This document shows positions 62,574-64,000 of a DNA stretch of 64,000 bases, in pieces. This DNA comes from Salminus brasiliensis. Lineage: Eukaryota; Chordata; Actinopteri; Characiformes; Bryconidae. The stretch spans positions 35,605,842 through 35,669,841 of the forward strand of contig NC_132880.1 in the NCBI RefSeq assembly GCF_030463535.1, read 5' to 3'. A program made the translations under genes and the position numbers. The notes below the pieces were generated by a model. That model saw only the letters and a program-made list of their open reading frames with translations. It was not told the origin of the DNA and made no database searches. How positions within the stretch are numbered: position 1 is the stretch's first letter; the number at the start of each line of letters is the position of its first letter.

Positions 62574-62736
62574 AGGGGTGGCTGAGGGCTGGACACCCGC
62601 ATAGTTTTTTGGGCTTTTCTTACTCAGACACACCTGATTCAACTCACTTGTTAATTGCCAGGTTTAGTAGGTCTGTTAGAGCAAGGAAATCAGCAAACTG
62701 TGCTGGCCTCCAGTCCCCATGGTCCACCCTTGATTT
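62574..62736 (+). mobile_element. short hAT-like element (family E), copy 2
   Basis: It begins caggggtggctgagggctgg and contains acacacctgattcaactcac and gcaaactgtgctggcctcca, ending tggtccacccttgatt. It lies between the predicted hpca polyadenylation site and the - strand exon. Confidence 0.55.
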
Positions 62737-62750
62737 AAGGGGTTAACATT

Positions 62751-62756
62751 TTTATT
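62751..62756 (-). terminator. candidate polyadenylation signal for the - strand exon at 63270-63497
   Basis: TTTATT on the + strand reads AATAAA on the - strand, about 515 nt after the candidate stop codon. It is meaningful only if that exon is real. hpca and this gene would then converge with only a few hundred bases between their ends. Confidence 0.25.
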
Positions 62757-63269
62757 GGTGGGTTTGAATAGTAAATAAAATGGCAGTATTTGTTTTGTAG
62801 AGATTGCAACGCCTGGTTCCCATCACTACCACTGTACGAAATAGAGATCTGAGCAGGTAACCTTTTCAATGTACCAATTTAAATACAACAATTTTAAATG
62901 AATTTACATTCTAACCAATGAACTGAAATTTGTAGTGAAAATTGTGTAGTTCCTCTGAGGGCAGAGGTAGGCCAAACATAAGCAATTCATATCCTTTAAT
63001 TCACTTCATAATCCATTCACAATATAGTTAGCTACACAGACACACACATCTTGCTAGGCAGTAAGTCAGGAAGCCTTCACCATCCAGAATGCCTTGTGAC
63101 AGCAGCAGAGCACTTTGACTAGTGCGTACTTGAAGGTAAACCAGCAGACACAAGCTGCGTGTCCTGTCAGTCTGTAAACTCCTGTGGAATGTGGCCATTA
63201 CAGGCTCGCGTAATTGACCTTCATTCCAGCAGGGCCTGAGTTTGGCCAGAGCAGCAGTGAGGCCTGTAA

Positions 63270-63497
63270 TTAGATCCAGAAGCTGGCCCTGTTGAGCTGG
63301 CCCCTGTCGAAGCGGGCGGGGGATGGCCGGGTTGGGGCAGAGCGGGTGGAGCTGTACAGACCCGGTGACGCGCGCAGCAGCTCATGCTGTTCTGGGGGTC
63401 GCTCCGGCAACCTCTCCTCTCCGTCGCCTCGGTAACGGTCGGGTGGGGGAGCATGGTAGGGGGGGACTAGGGGCTCAGCTGCTCGGAGGGTCTTCAC
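63270..63497 (-). CDS. candidate terminal coding exon of an unidentified convergent gene
   Basis: On the - strand an acceptor, ctgttttcag, is followed by 75 open codons starting VKTLRAAEPLVPPY and ending RASFWI, then TAA. The segment is GC- and CpG-rich, unlike its flanks, and proline/arginine-rich with blocks such as APPPDRYRGDGEER and RSAPTRPSPARFDRG. I do not recognise the family and see no domain. The upstream side is a (GT)n repeat, so any earlier exon lies beyond it. An AATAAA on the - strand (62756-62751) would give a 3' UTR of about 500 nt. In humans the gene convergent with HPCA is TMEM54, but this peptide shows nothing I can match to TMEM54. Spurious ORF in a GC-rich patch is the alternative. 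Confidence 0.42.
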   Translation of the reverse strand: MKTLRAAEPLVPPYHAPPPDRYRGDGEERLPERPPEQHELLRASPGLYSSTRSAPTRPSPARFDRGQLNRASFWI

Positions 63498-63505
63498 CTG
63501 AAAAC

Positions 63506-63508
<3 letters not shown>

Positions 63509-63569
<61 letters not shown>
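63509..63569. repeat. (AC)30 microsatellite
   Basis: About 30 uninterrupted AC units begin 12 bp beyond the predicted acceptor of the - strand exon. On the - strand the GT run would extend the polypyrimidine side of that acceptor. Confidence 0.95.
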
Positions 63570-63570
<1 letters not shown>

Positions 63571-63842
63571 TACAGTCCTGCTGCAGTATGAGTCATCCAT
63601 CATGTCCACGTAGAAACCCAAACATTCACAAGCACACACAGGAAGACCCATGGGTGAGTCATACATGTGCCAAAATATACTTCTCTCTCTCACACCTTTA
63701 CTTCAGAGGACGGCGTGAGTCATCACATGTCACATGTTGCACCCATTTATATACACAGCAGGGGTGTAAACCTCAGCATTTGATGGGATTGAGATTCTTG
63801 TAGTGTTTCTTTTCCCTTAAGGTCATCTCTCCCTAGTGACTT

Positions 63843-64000
63843 ACACTATAGGGACCAAAGTATTGACACACCTGCTCATTCATTGCTTCTTCCAAAATCA
63901 AGGGTATTAAAAAAGTTTTTCTTGCTTTTGTTGGAGTAACACTGTCTACTCTTCAGGTAAAACTCCCCACATCATCCCAAAAGTATTGGATTGAGAACAC
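63843..64000 (-). mobile_element. family A short DNA element, copy 11, cut by the window end
   Basis: It begins acactatagggaccaaagta and continues through caaaatcaagggtattaaa and ccaaaagtattggat, in reverse orientation. The rest lies outside the window. Confidence 0.7.

Overview
The window is vertebrate nuclear DNA, almost certainly from a teleost fish. It has one clear multi-exon neuronal gene with GT-AG introns. The rest is a dense load of fish-type repeats: Tc1 transposons, short inverted-repeat DNA elements, tRNA-derived SINEs and L2-type LINE ends. The repeat mix suggests an otophysan (characin, catfish or knifefish relative), but that is inference and I cannot name the species.

The gene is a hippocalcin-family neuronal calcium sensor on the + strand, best called hpca. 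A predicted TATA-like promoter and noncoding exon 1 lie at about 15.88-16.09 kb. A 34-kb first intron follows. The coding exons are 50496-50591, 54561-54842, 58142-58247 and 60189-60286. They join in frame to a complete 193-residue protein with an N-myristoylation start, one degenerate EF-hand and three canonical EF-hands. A 3' UTR of about 2 kb probably ends just after a polyadenylation signal at 62344. The 5' UTR exon carries a G-quadruplex-prone C-run tract, two minimal uORFs that share one base, and an RE1/REST-like element. Together these suggest neuron-restricted transcription with some translational control.

Upstream (1-15.8 kb) I see no host gene. This part holds an intact 1.6-kb Tc1-group transposon (10162-11756) whose transposase keeps its D153/D244/E279 triad and whose ends have the inverted/direct-repeat layout of Sleeping Beauty-type elements. 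It also holds a SINE, several short DNA elements and a 43-bp near-perfect hairpin.

Intron 1 and the later introns are a repeat graveyard. One short inverted-repeat family (CACTATATG... ends) occurs at least 11 times across the window. Two other families have 5 and 3 copies. Two tRNA-SINE families are present, one sharing its 3' tail with L2-type LINE fragments. A dead Tc1 relative lies at 55708-56886. Promoter-like clusters (paired reverse CCAAT boxes and TCACGTGA E-boxes) sit in the first 800 bp of intron 1.

Downstream, a GC-rich open stretch at 63270-63497 on the - strand looks like the terminal coding exon of a convergent neighbour that I could not identify. There are no prokaryotic features, CRISPR arrays or rRNA genes. 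I found no convincing wholly new system. The most checkable novelties are the possibly active Tc1 element, the regulatory layout of the hpca 5' end, the hairpin and the unidentified - strand exon.
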